Shown here: positions 35,228 to 43,884 of the stretch, piece by piece | Layout of the letters: every line of letters begins with the position of its first letter | Position numbering within the stretch: position 1 is the stretch's first letter | From: Cellvibrio sp. 79 | Lineage (GTDB): Bacteria > Pseudomonadota > Gammaproteobacteria > Pseudomonadales > Cellvibrionaceae | Direction of reading: 5' to 3' | Assembly: GCA_003056245.1 (NCBI GenBank) | Contig: MVDH01000005.1 | Location: forward strand, 36,374 to 100,373 | DNA: 64,000 bases | Notes under the pieces: model-generated | Told to the model about the DNA's origin: nothing | Seen by the model: only the letters and a program-made list of their open reading frames with translations | Databases searched by the model: none | Translations under genes and position numbers: made by a program

Positions 35228-35803
35228 CTAATAAGCTACTCCATATTCCTTCGCCCAATGATTTTCACCATTCATGCTCGAATAAATACTTTGTATGGAT
35301 TGTTTAGGTTGATTATTCAGCGATTGTTTAAAAGCTCGATCAAGCCCTTCATCCCTGTAAGGAGCGTTGCTATATAAATGCCCCGTCTTCGTACGCCATA
35401 CCCGGTCGATGTAATGCAATGCTGTAACCCTGACGGTTTTCAGCAAATTGAGGATAACGCGTGAGCAGCAAACACTGGCAGGTCCGAGCTGCCGAGTACA
35501 ATAGGCACTGATTGCTTTGCGGTTTTTTGCTTGCAAGCTTCTCTTGCTGCAAGGATCGCCATTTTGGTAATCCGTTTGTAGCGAAGGTTATACCTATCTC
35601 CTTCATCTACTTCAACATCAATAAGATTAAATACAGCATCCGGTATGCGAGCCATAGTAATATGGCTTGCCTTCTTCAGTTTCATACTCCGAAATAGCGT
35701 AGGCACTTTTTCCCGCTCGTACCGCAGCAACTGTGGTGGCTACTGACAGTCCCAGCACAGTAATCATCCCCATTCCGGCGATATATAATTTCTTATCACT
35801 CAT
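35228..35803 (-). pseudogene. Beta-ketoacyl-synthase-like gene of the T6SS island, degraded
   Basis: It starts MSDKKLYIAGMGMITVLGLS, as do the thiolase-fold proteins encoded next to DUF2169/DUF4150 genes. After EYETEEGKP an extra T shifts the frame; the next frame continues ITMARIPDAVFNLIDVE to IVLGSSDLP. A large internal deletion then removes the middle, including the expected active-site region. A third frame gives LLLTRYPQFAENRQGYSIA, and a fourth step yields HLYSNAPYRDEGLDRAFKQ and SIYSSMNGENHWAKEYGVAY before a stop. It overlaps the preceding gene by eight bases (ATGAGTGA). At least three lesions mean that it is non-functional. Confidence 0.68.
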
Positions 35804-37091
35804 CCGCAATTCTTTTTGCTGCGTGGTTCAATAAAAATTGCGATGATTCTTGTAATGATAATTCCAATGCAGCAGCAGCGCGTAAACGCTGTGTTCCCGT
35901 TTCATATAATTGACGCAAATGCTCGCTAGTTTGCTGATTGTGGCCAATTATCTGGCCCATAAAATATCGATGACCCAGAGCAAAACGTTGTTGGTATTTT
36001 TGCCATACAGCGGCTAATTTGTTGACGTCCGGAAAGGGCAGATGTTGATCTTCACTAATATCCAGCTCTTCATTTTGTGCACCATCGTCAGGTAATACAT
36101 CATCCAACTCCGGGATATCTTGCAGCACAAGTTTGTGGGCCTCCAGATCAATACCTGTGATAGTAGTAAATGCTTCTCCGGCATATCGAGTCAATGCAGG
36201 TATTCGCATTTGAACCAATAGCCAGTTAATGGCCTGAGGATCACCAAGTACAGCAGTAGCATGGATAACTTGTCTTATATTCCCCGGGTCTTGCGCAAGA
36301 CGACTAATCCAATCGCGCGCTGTTTCCAATGGCAAACTACGAAAGCTAACTTCGATCGCGTAGGCTTGCAGAGGATTATTAACCAGTACCCATGATTCCA
36401 GCTGCAAGGTTTGTGCTTTGTCTCCCAATAATATCTGAGACCAATAAGCCCAGAATTTTACCGTTTTGCTATCCGCATTCGTGCCTTGTCGTAAAGTAGG
36501 AAGCAAATCGAATCGTTTGAGTTCGCCAATTAAACGCAATGCACGTGCATAAAGCTTTTCATGCGCAAGGCAATCCGGACGCTGCAAAATACTGGTGAGA
36601 TAATCGCGCGGATCTTCACTGCGCGCACTGCATACCGCTAGCGCAAGATATTTATGATCCAGATCCTTACTGGTCAGAAATTTTTTAATCCAGGAATGTA
36701 CCAATCGTCCTGGTAACCAGGCCATTGCTGAAACCAATCCTTTAAAAGCGTTTGGGTCTGATAACCCGGCCTCTATTGCTATCTGGATTTTCCGAACATC
36801 CAGACTACGAAAGGCAAGCACATTAGCAACAAATATTTCTCCCGGTTGCTGGAGTGCTAATGCTGATTCGCAAATTTTCCAGGCATCCTCGGGCGCAGTC
36901 ATCAGCCCGTTCAGGTGAGCGTCTACACGTTCATCCAATTCACGCAAATCATGTAAGTTGTAGTTAGGTTGGTTTATCGCATTACTACGCAATAACCACA
37001 GGAAAGCTGCATCATCTGCATACTGATCATAAAGATGTGCATAAGCATTGAAGAGGTGTTCAAGTGGTTTGTTGCGTGTATCCATGAACAC
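35796..37091 (-). CDS. TIGR02270-like HEAT-repeat-type protein of T6SS islands
   Basis: This 431-residue soluble protein is made of helical repeats (for example AFKGLVSAMAWLPGRLVHSW, KYLALAVCSARSEDPRDYL, RQVIHATAVLGDPQAINWLL), consistent with HEAT-like folds. The context DUF2169 - DUF4150 - this gene - ketosynthase-like gene matches the TIGR02270-family arrangement that I recall from VgrG islands. The gene is probably an accessory factor for loading or folding a T6SS effector. The initiation codon is either GTG at 37091 or ATG at 37085. It begins three bases after the PAAR-like gene. Confidence 0.75.
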   Translation of the reverse strand: MFMDTRNKPLEHLFNAYAHLYDQYADDAAFLWLLRSNAINQPNYNLHDLRELDERVDAHLNGLMTAPEDAWKICESALALQQPGEIFVANVLAFRSLDVRKIQIAIEAGLSDPNAFKGLVSAMAWLPGRLVHSWIKKFLTSKDLDHKYLALAVCSARSEDPRDYLTSILQRPDCLAHEKLYARALRLIGELKRFDLLPTLRQGTNADSKTVKFWAYWSQILLGDKAQTLQLESWVLVNNPLQAYAIEVSFRSLPLETARDWISRLAQDPGNIRQVIHATAVLGDPQAINWLLVQMRIPALTRYAGEAFTTITGIDLEAHKLVLQDIPELDDVLPDDGAQNEELDISEDQHLPFPDVNKLAAVWQKYQQRFALGHRYFMGQIIGHNQQTSEHLRQLYETGTQRLRAAAALELSLQESSQFLLNHAAKRIADE

Positions 37092-37093
37092 TA

Positions 37094-37474
37094 TTAACCC
37101 ATGATATTTTTATTGTTGTGAAATAAAGGATCACCTAACCTGCAAACATTTTTACCTTCAAATTTCACGTCAAAGGAGTACATCATGAATTCACATTCGC
37201 CTTTGGTTTTACCGCTGATAATTCCTTTTTGAACACCGGCCTCATCGCCAGTGCTGGTGGAATAAACGGCACCTTTCACCATCGGCATTTTGCCATCGGT
37301 TAAAACGGTTTTTGGCCCTTTGCTGGTATCTGAAGATTTGCCAATGTTAGGGTATGGAATAGGAACAATAGCGGAGCCTACTGGAGTTTTGCATACATCC
37401 GGAAATACCGTGCTCATACCACCGCTACCTTTATGTGCAATACCGCGGGTATTGCAAAAAGTTGTTTGCGCCAT
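37094..37474 (-). CDS. DUF4150/PAAR-like T6SS spike-tip protein
   Basis: This 126-residue protein shows the DUF4150 pattern: MAQTTFCNTRGIAHKGSGG, PDVCKTPVGSAIVPIPYPN, then KGPKTVLTDGKMPMVKGAVY, and a C-terminal CRLGDPLFHN. The many Cys, His and Pro residues fit a PAAR-type cone that caps VgrG and carries cargo. No extra toxin domain is fused; the protein ends after the core. A strong AAGGAGACC lies before the ATG. It comes between the DUF2169 and TIGR02270-like genes. Confidence 0.9.
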   Translation of the reverse strand: MAQTTFCNTRGIAHKGSGGMSTVFPDVCKTPVGSAIVPIPYPNIGKSSDTSKGPKTVLTDGKMPMVKGAVYSTSTGDEAGVQKGIISGKTKGECEFMMYSFDVKFEGKNVCRLGDPLFHNNKNIMG

Positions 37475-37491
37475 AAGGTCTCCTTAATCGC

Positions 37492-38484
37492 CTAACGAGT
37501 CAGGCCAACAGTAATATGTTCGATGTTCAGTATACGTTTGTCGCAAGCAATTGCAGCTCGCCAGGTCATGGTAATTTGCTTTTGATTTGGATAGAGCGCG
37601 AGTGTTTCCAAACGGAAAGGAGCGGACAATAATTCCCCTTTTATTGCTACTTTATTAGCAAGATTCACATAAGGAAGGTTGAACTGGAAATCGCCATCTG
37701 GATGCATGCCAAGAATACGCACTGCTTCTCCACCTTTAAGGAATCCGGGATAAATTTGATCTGGAGGGGCAGCGTTTAAAAAACGTGGATTAAAATCATC
37801 AGGCAGATAAGGCGCCCGCTCTTGCTGCCATTGTTGGTCATAGGTGCCGCCCAGATTTGCTCTTGGAGGCCAATTAGGTGCGATAGGACCAAAACCAATC
37901 GGTTCCGGTTTATCATGCCAATGGCGAATCAATGCGGTCGATGATTCCAGGTTTGGCAAGGCTATCCCTTCTATCTCTGCATCCGCCTTGTTACCACAAA
38001 AACCTTTACCTACTGGATTACGCAATTCAACTGCGCGCACCTGACCATTATGTTGGTCCCGGCCACCAAATGCGCGCTCATATACAATAGGCATATTCAC
38101 AAATGGTTGTGGTTGGCTTATTTGATAATTCTGCCAATAACGATCACCGAAAACGCGTATAATTTTCTGTAAAACACCTACCTCCAATCCCACATCCATT
38201 TGACGTACAGGGCGTTGGCCAGGTGAACAAGCCAATCCATACATTAAGATATCAGTGGCTGGTTTGCCTATATGGTGTTCATCGAGGTTTTTAAGACTAG
38301 ATTCTCCCGGCTCGCCCCAATATTCATCCCCTTGATACAGCGGAAGTTGTTGCTCAGCCAGCGTCCACTGATCCCCAATCAAGAAAGTCGCTTTCGCCAT
38401 GATATAGAGATTGTCTATACCATTAGCATCCGGAAAAAGCGCAAATCCCGTATTAAAGGACGTATTGTTTTTGAGTTGCAGCAT
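37492..38484 (-). CDS. DUF2169 family T6SS accessory protein
   Basis: This 330-residue protein matches the DUF2169 domain: N-terminal LKNNTSFNTGFALFPDANGI, FLIGDQWTLAEQQLPLYQGD, the signature YERAFGGRDQ and a Trp/Pro-rich part GFGPIAPNWPPRANLGGTYD. These proteins are adaptors or chaperones that help to load effectors onto VgrG/PAAR spikes; the cargo here would have been encoded downstream, where the region is decayed. The gene lies between DUF6484 and DUF4150, and its order is as in other islands of this type. Confidence 0.92.
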   Translation of the reverse strand: MLQLKNNTSFNTGFALFPDANGIDNLYIMAKATFLIGDQWTLAEQQLPLYQGDEYWGEPGESSLKNLDEHHIGKPATDILMYGLACSPGQRPVRQMDVGLEVGVLQKIIRVFGDRYWQNYQISQPQPFVNMPIVYERAFGGRDQHNGQVRAVELRNPVGKGFCGNKADAEIEGIALPNLESSTALIRHWHDKPEPIGFGPIAPNWPPRANLGGTYDQQWQQERAPYLPDDFNPRFLNAAPPDQIYPGFLKGGEAVRILGMHPDGDFQFNLPYVNLANKVAIKGELLSAPFRLETLALYPNQKQITMTWRAAIACDKRILNIEHITVGLTR

Positions 38485-38520
38485 GATGAATCCGAGCCAG
38501 AAAATAATTGATGCAGGTTA

Positions 38521-39102
38521 TCAATTAACCTGTACAGAGCCACCCAATATGCGGTTAACTCCTGAAGCCCGGCTTAGTAAATATTTGCCTCGAATAGATA
38601 TTTTACCATTCCGGCTTAGAGTAATACTTGCCTCACCACACCGGAGCACAACCTCTTCATGCCCTTCCATAATCAATTGTTTACCGTCCATGTATATCGA
38701 ATTTTCGGAGGTGCCACCGCGATTACCTTCTATGTTAGTACCTACAGATTCAGCAAAAACTACTTCGTCAATTTCACTATTGTCACAAGTGTTGGCAATA
38801 ACACTATCCAACACTTGTTGCAATGGAGAATAAATTAAACCGATTATGATTGGTTTTGGTTCAACACCTTGTGTAAACATCAGCGCAACCTGACGTCCGA
38901 TGTGCTGCGGCAATACAGCAATAGTTGTCATTGCAACGCATTGCTGAAATAGAGGCATATGGGGCACACTTATCACCGCATTGCCTGCTTCATCAATAGA
39001 CTCCAGTCTTCCTAACAAAATCTCACCTGCTCCCAACGCGGCCAAACTTACATCCGCATTTTCAGCTTCAATTGTGGAATCTAATATCGACACTCTTTCC
39101 AT
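38521..39102 (-). CDS. DUF6484 domain protein of the VgrG island
   Basis: This 193-residue protein carries an N-terminal beta-domain (GEILLGRLESIDEAGNAVI, GRQVALMFTQGVEPKPIIIG, with LI at the end) that matches the DUF6484 pattern found beside VgrG genes. A C-terminal beta stretch (YMDGKQLIMEGHEEVVLRCG, ASITLSRNGKISIRGKYLLS) resembles the spike end of VgrG. It begins five bases after vgrG and is probably translated with it. I infer that it acts in spike assembly or cargo attachment. Confidence 0.85.
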   Translation of the reverse strand: MERVSILDSTIEAENADVSLAALGAGEILLGRLESIDEAGNAVISVPHMPLFQQCVAMTTIAVLPQHIGRQVALMFTQGVEPKPIIIGLIYSPLQQVLDSVIANTCDNSEIDEVVFAESVGTNIEGNRGGTSENSIYMDGKQLIMEGHEEVVLRCGEASITLSRNGKISIRGKYLLSRASGVNRILGGSVQVN

Positions 39103-39107
39103 AATGT

Positions 39108-41114
39108 TTAGTTGTTTGTAATTTTGCTGCCTTTGACTACCACATTCCCTGAGCCTTTGACATTGATATTGGCCCCGGAAATAGTGATATCACCATTACT
39201 CTTCATCACAATCGACGCTGAACCAGTCTTAAGAGTGATTTGGTCATCAGCAGTCATCGTGATTGTTTTCGCTCGCAATGCATATTCTTTAGTAACGTTT
39301 TCGGTATATTTACCTTCAACAGTTTCACGCAAATCCTTTGAAATACCAATGGTCATATTTTTGCCAATGGTCTCTGTATGACTTTCAGTAATATCAATTG
39401 TGATATTTTTGCCCACACTCAATGACATATTTTTACCGATACTTTCGGTATGGTCGTCACCTACATCAATTGTTTTATTTTTGCCAATAGACTCAGTCTG
39501 GTTATTAGTAACCGTCTTATTACGATCATTTCCTATTGATGAATTTTCATCGTGCTTGATTGTTTTGGTGCGATCATGATCAACGGTAAGTGTTTGATCA
39601 TTTTCCACCATTGTGTCGTAATTTTTTTCCGCATGAACATAAATTTGTTCTTCGCCTTTTTTATCTTCAAAACGAAGTTCATTAAAATTCTGCGGAGATC
39701 CACCCTTGGTAGAGCGCGTTTTAATACCGCTTTGGGTTTTTGATGGATATGTCGGTTTGTTCCAGCCGTTATAGACAGAACCGGTAATTAATGGGCGATC
39801 CGGATCTCCATCTAAAAAACTAACAATAACTTCGTGACCAATACGTGGGATAAATGATGCACCCCATTGATTACCAGCCCATGTTTGCATTACACGAATG
39901 AAACAAGAGCTATTTTCATCGTCTTTGCCTTCACGATCCCAAATAAACTGTACTTTCACCCGACAATGTTCATCAATATAAATTTCTTCACCGGCAGGCC
40001 CTACGACCACCGCAGATTGCGGGCCGCGCATTACCGGTTTGGGATGAACTCGCTTGGGTCTGAAAGCGGTATCTGCAGGAAAGCAGATAAATGTATTGGT
40101 ATAAGTGGCGCTACCCTGATCACCGGAAAAATAACTTTTATCTTCTGCATGGTGAGACACGGCGGCCAGAATATAATTACCTTTTTGTGAAGCCGTTGCA
40201 TGCTTTGCTAACTTAAACTTTCCACCAGCATAAAAGCTCGCGCAATTGCTTTGACCAAACACCGTGTTACGGTCGGCCTCTTCTGATTCCAACGCAATTT
40301 TAACTAGCTCTGCTCCCAAAGCAGGGTCATAGTAAGCAGGATATTCATAGTGTTCGAATTCGCCATTTTTAGCAAAAGCGCTATTTGTTTTAATAGTTGC
40401 AATTAAATCTTTCTTTGGCTCTTTGAAATTGTAATCGTTGAGAGTCCACTTACCCTTTTTGAAATTATATTTATGCTCCCAACCAGTGATCTGTGCATGG
40501 GGAGCACTACCTTTGGAATACTCTAGATTGGTTTCAGCGACATCGCTGTATGCATTGGGTTGGTCTACCAATATTAATTGGTGTTTACCATCTGAATGCT
40601 GGAAAAAATAGGCAATCCCATCTTCTTCCAACAGCCGGGAAATAAAATTTAAGTCACTTTCATTATGCTGGACGCAGTATTCCCGTTTCTTTCCACCAGC
40701 GGCACGAAAGTCAAAATCGGAAAATCCCAAGTCATTAAAGACCTGGCTAACAATTTCCTTGGTAGTTTTTTCCTGAAAAATACGGTGGTCATTGGTTTGC
40801 GATAAAAACCAGAGCCAAGGCACCATTTGCAGACGATATTCACGTAAATTATCTGACTTGATTTCGCCAAAAATAAATTCTTTTATAAAACCGTGGAATT
40901 TGCGTTCGGCACTATTTTTTACGGTAATGGTTGCTGTTTTGCCAACGATGAGATCAGGGTTAACGTCCAGATTTTCTGATATCACAGTTATAGAGAAACT
41001 GAATAAATCAGAAATGTTTTCAGTTCCTGAAAATCCGGTTAATAGAAAAGTATCTTTTCCAAGAGAAAAATCTGAAATTGATAATAGACGATTATCTTGT
41101 GAGAGCTGACTCAT
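39108..41114 (-). CDS. vgrG: T6SS spike protein VgrG
   Basis: This 668-residue protein has the gp27-like base (FLLTGFSGTENISDLFSFSI, RLLEEDGIAYFFQHSDGKHQ), the OB/gp5 neck (GEEIYIDEHCRVKVQFIWDR, QTWAGNQWGASFIPRIGHEV, SFLDGDPDRPLITGSVYNG) and a repetitive beta-helix tail rich in IGKN and TESIG units. No effector domain is fused at the C terminus, so cargo is delivered through the PAAR-like protein or adaptors. It is expressed after hcp, with a hairpin between them, and leads the accessory genes. No core T6SS structural genes occur in the window. Confidence 0.97.
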   Translation of the reverse strand: MSQLSQDNRLLSISDFSLGKDTFLLTGFSGTENISDLFSFSITVISENLDVNPDLIVGKTATITVKNSAERKFHGFIKEFIFGEIKSDNLREYRLQMVPWLWFLSQTNDHRIFQEKTTKEIVSQVFNDLGFSDFDFRAAGGKKREYCVQHNESDLNFISRLLEEDGIAYFFQHSDGKHQLILVDQPNAYSDVAETNLEYSKGSAPHAQITGWEHKYNFKKGKWTLNDYNFKEPKKDLIATIKTNSAFAKNGEFEHYEYPAYYDPALGAELVKIALESEEADRNTVFGQSNCASFYAGGKFKLAKHATASQKGNYILAAVSHHAEDKSYFSGDQGSATYTNTFICFPADTAFRPKRVHPKPVMRGPQSAVVVGPAGEEIYIDEHCRVKVQFIWDREGKDDENSSCFIRVMQTWAGNQWGASFIPRIGHEVIVSFLDGDPDRPLITGSVYNGWNKPTYPSKTQSGIKTRSTKGGSPQNFNELRFEDKKGEEQIYVHAEKNYDTMVENDQTLTVDHDRTKTIKHDENSSIGNDRNKTVTNNQTESIGKNKTIDVGDDHTESIGKNMSLSVGKNITIDITESHTETIGKNMTIGISKDLRETVEGKYTENVTKEYALRAKTITMTADDQITLKTGSASIVMKSNGDITISGANINVKGSGNVVVKGSKITNN

Positions 41115-41192
41115 GTCATTGCAACCTTATGCACATTCCTAAGGCAGTGCCAACGTCCCTGCCCATTGAGGGGTCTTGCGAGCGGAGAAAAG

Positions 41193-41221
41193 CACACCCT
41201 ATAGAATTTCCATAGGGTGTG
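41193..41221 (-). terminator. Hairpin between hcp and vgrG, probable attenuating terminator
   Basis: CACACCCTAT at 41193-41202 is complementary to ATAGGGTGTG at 41212-41221. It lies ten bases after the hcp stop. On the minus strand only CTTTTCTCC follows, a weak T-tract, so part of the transcription should continue into vgrG. This would give more Hcp than VgrG, as T6SS assembly requires. Confidence 0.72.
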
Positions 41222-41230
41222 TATTTGGAA

Positions 41231-41713
41231 TTACAGAGGCTTAGCAGTTGCCAAATCATAACCCACACGTTGTGGAGTTGCTGATTTGTTGCTCTTATCA
41301 TAGTCGCTGTAATTAACCATGATTTTGGAGAAGCTGAGAGAGATTGACTCAACCGGATCACTTTCTGAATCAGAAGATACTGAGTATCCGCTAACCAAAA
41401 CGTTTTCCAAGGTGTAGGTCAGGAACTCAACCAACTTGTCTGAACCAGTTTGTACAAATTTAATTACTACTTTTTTACCCGCAGAACCGGTCACAGCTTC
41501 TTTGAACAAAGAAGTACTGGAAATATCAGTCAGCTTAGTGAAAGTAACTTCGCTGATAGTTGGGCGGGTAGCTTCACGGTTTGCCAGGTTACCAGCTTCC
41601 ATAGAAATGCCACGACCAACACCAAACTGCAGTGAACTCACGGTAAGATGATCTTTGTAACCGTCGGCAGTAGTATTTCCCTTAATACCTTCGTATTCGA
41701 TATAAATAGCCAT
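41231..41713 (-). CDS. hcp: T6SS tube protein Hcp
   Basis: The 160 residues match the Hcp1 family: MAIYIEYEGIKGNTTADGYK, GRGISMEAGNLANREATRPT, VTFTKLTDISSTSLFKEAVT and a C-terminal SLSFSKIMVNYSDYD. It forms hexameric rings that stack into the secreted tube and can carry small effectors. An AAGGAG lies at ideal distance from the ATG. The promoter should lie in the 198 bases between 41714 and the end of the tpsB-like gene. It heads the spike-cargo operon. Confidence 0.97.
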   Translation of the reverse strand: MAIYIEYEGIKGNTTADGYKDHLTVSSLQFGVGRGISMEAGNLANREATRPTISEVTFTKLTDISSTSLFKEAVTGSAGKKVVIKFVQTGSDKLVEFLTYTLENVLVSGYSVSSDSESDPVESISLSFSKIMVNYSDYDKSNKSATPQRVGYDLATAKPL

Positions 41714-41911
41714 TTTAATTACTCCTTAGTTTTTAAGTACTACACAAATAAAGCAATCAACTTACGCCAAACTACTACGTCAATTGTCTGCCACAAAAGC
41801 TTTACGAGGGTTACTCGTTAACCAGTCGATGTTATCCCATTTCGTCTATCTGAACAATGACATGCATTTATTCATTCACATCGAGTTGTGACCTAATCCT
41901 CAAACCAATCG

Positions 41912-43876
41912 TCAAAAACTGTATTGGAAATCAAAATACAGTTTCATGCCATCTCCAGGGGTTTTATCAAGGGTCGTTTCTTCCTCGGACTCCTCTTCTT
42001 CCAAAGATTCCAGCGATGAGTTTTTTGAGTTTACAGGGAACGCGAAAGATAAATTACCCCTGAAACCGTCTTTAAAGGCTAATTTAACACCAAAGCCGGC
42101 ATCAATTAAATGCGTCTTAACAGAAGATTCCCCTTCCAGTATTGCATTATTAACTCCATAACTTGCATCCATAAATAGAAAAGGTTGCAACACCTTTTCC
42201 CATCGCTCGCCAGCTATGGTTTTTCCGCCAAAACCAGGGCCATCAAACACCCAGTCAGCACCGAGATAAACTCCATCATCGGCAAAAAACTCATTGATTT
42301 TATATCCACGCGCACGCGTTGGTCCCGCCAAACCAAATTGCAATACTTCAGAGAGAGATGCTCCGGAATATTGTCCAACTGCACGCAAAATCAATTTGGT
42401 TTCTGTTTTAGTAAACGGGATACGTAAAAATGAAAGCCGGGAATAATCAAGGGATACCAAAGTAGCATCCAGATCCTGGCCTTCTTCGGCACCTTCAACA
42501 AATTCCGAATAAGTAAGAATGATTCCTCCCTGGTGAAGAACTCTATCTTTCTCATTTAACATATCAAACGAATAACCGAGATCTATTTTAGTTACTGTTT
42601 TATCCAATCCGGCGTTTGAAAGATTTCCAAATTCAATTTGTGAATTAATTTCTGAATAACCAAGGCTTATATTTTGATTGTTAATTCGAGACCGGCTAAT
42701 TTTATATGTCAGGTTCGCATCGGTAACCAGGGATTTACCTGAGATTTCAAAATCGGTTGTCAAATTTGAGTTATCATCCGTTACAAAATCATTTGAAGAA
42801 ACGCCAAGCGAGAATTGCATACGAGGAGTATATACAGGTAATGAATAGCGGGCTGATCCATATACAGAGTTTTCAGGATTAAACGATCCCAATACTCCCA
42901 GCTGGAATTCATCACCAAGTGTTAGCGGGTTATTCCAATGGAAATCTGCATAAGCGCGATACTCTCCGGTAGCTTCTGAACCATGGTTATCCAGTCGCAA
43001 GTTAGCATTTAAACGGCGTTCGCGATTGAAATTAATATTTAATTTGGTATCGCCAACCTGGGTTCCGGGCTCAAAGTAACCACTAGCAATAACACCTGGC
43101 AAATCATTTACCAAATAGAGATTTTCTTCAATAATATTATTGGATACAGGTTTTCCCAATTCAGGTTTGAATATGCGTTTAACTATTTTGTCAGAATAAA
43201 GCTTATTGTTATTGACTTGTACCTCTCCCAACTGACCCAACAATAGCGTGATAGTTACGACTCCGTCGCGTACATGTTGCTGGGGAATATAGGCTTTCGC
43301 CAGAATAAAACCACGCTCGCGATAATAACGTGTAATAGTATCAGCTACGGTCTCAATCATGCCTAACGTGATTCCGCGCTGACGACGTTGTTCACGAATT
43401 AGAAATACTAATTTTTGTACATCAACCGGATCAACATGTCGCCCTTCAGTTTCCTTTTCAATCTGCGCCACCAGATCTGACACTTGTTTGATTTCATCAA
43501 CAGTGTATCCCGACTCAAGGCGTTCTCCTTCGTCCATCATGTCGAAACGAATCTTTTCGACTTGCGCAATAATTTCCTTTCGGGTAATACCAAACTCCGG
43601 ATATTCAACCAATCCCTGTACACGGAACTCCGTTACATTCAAGCGCGGACCTGCTTCCGGATTTGGGTCGCGATCACGCAGTGCAGGTATATCCAGATCC
43701 AATAATAAACTTTCGCGCTCGTATTCAGGCACTTCCGAAGTATCTGGCATTTCCAGAAAACCTGCCTGCGAAAAATTGATGATAGCTAATAACATCCATG
43801 GACTTATTGCTAAAACTTTCCTGATTTTAAAACACATTGTTGTCAATCCAATCACGTTCAATTTTTCCAGTCTCAT
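41912..43876 (-). CDS. TpsB-type (ShlB/FhaC/HecB) outer-membrane transporter
   Basis: This 654-residue protein has a signal sequence (VLAISPWMLLAIINFSQAG) and a preceding basic stretch, then POTRA domains (about residues 80-290; for example VADTITRYYRERGFILAKAY and VVTITLLLGQLGEVQVNNNK). A C-terminal 16-strand barrel follows, with the conserved LGLAGPTRARGYKINEFFAD near residue 535 and an ending YFDFQYSF. It exports the TpsA protein encoded just upstream (eight-base gap) across the outer membrane. The start could be the ATG at 43837. An Asp/Glu-rich low-complexity run occurs near the end. Confidence 0.94.
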   Translation of the reverse strand: MRLEKLNVIGLTTMCFKIRKVLAISPWMLLAIINFSQAGFLEMPDTSEVPEYERESLLLDLDIPALRDRDPNPEAGPRLNVTEFRVQGLVEYPEFGITRKEIIAQVEKIRFDMMDEGERLESGYTVDEIKQVSDLVAQIEKETEGRHVDPVDVQKLVFLIREQRRQRGITLGMIETVADTITRYYRERGFILAKAYIPQQHVRDGVVTITLLLGQLGEVQVNNNKLYSDKIVKRIFKPELGKPVSNNIIEENLYLVNDLPGVIASGYFEPGTQVGDTKLNINFNRERRLNANLRLDNHGSEATGEYRAYADFHWNNPLTLGDEFQLGVLGSFNPENSVYGSARYSLPVYTPRMQFSLGVSSNDFVTDDNSNLTTDFEISGKSLVTDANLTYKISRSRINNQNISLGYSEINSQIEFGNLSNAGLDKTVTKIDLGYSFDMLNEKDRVLHQGGIILTYSEFVEGAEEGQDLDATLVSLDYSRLSFLRIPFTKTETKLILRAVGQYSGASLSEVLQFGLAGPTRARGYKINEFFADDGVYLGADWVFDGPGFGGKTIAGERWEKVLQPFLFMDASYGVNNAILEGESSVKTHLIDAGFGVKLAFKDGFRGNLSFAFPVNSKNSSLESLEEEESEEETTLDKTPGDGMKLYFDFQYSF

Positions 43877-43884
43877 AATCTTTA

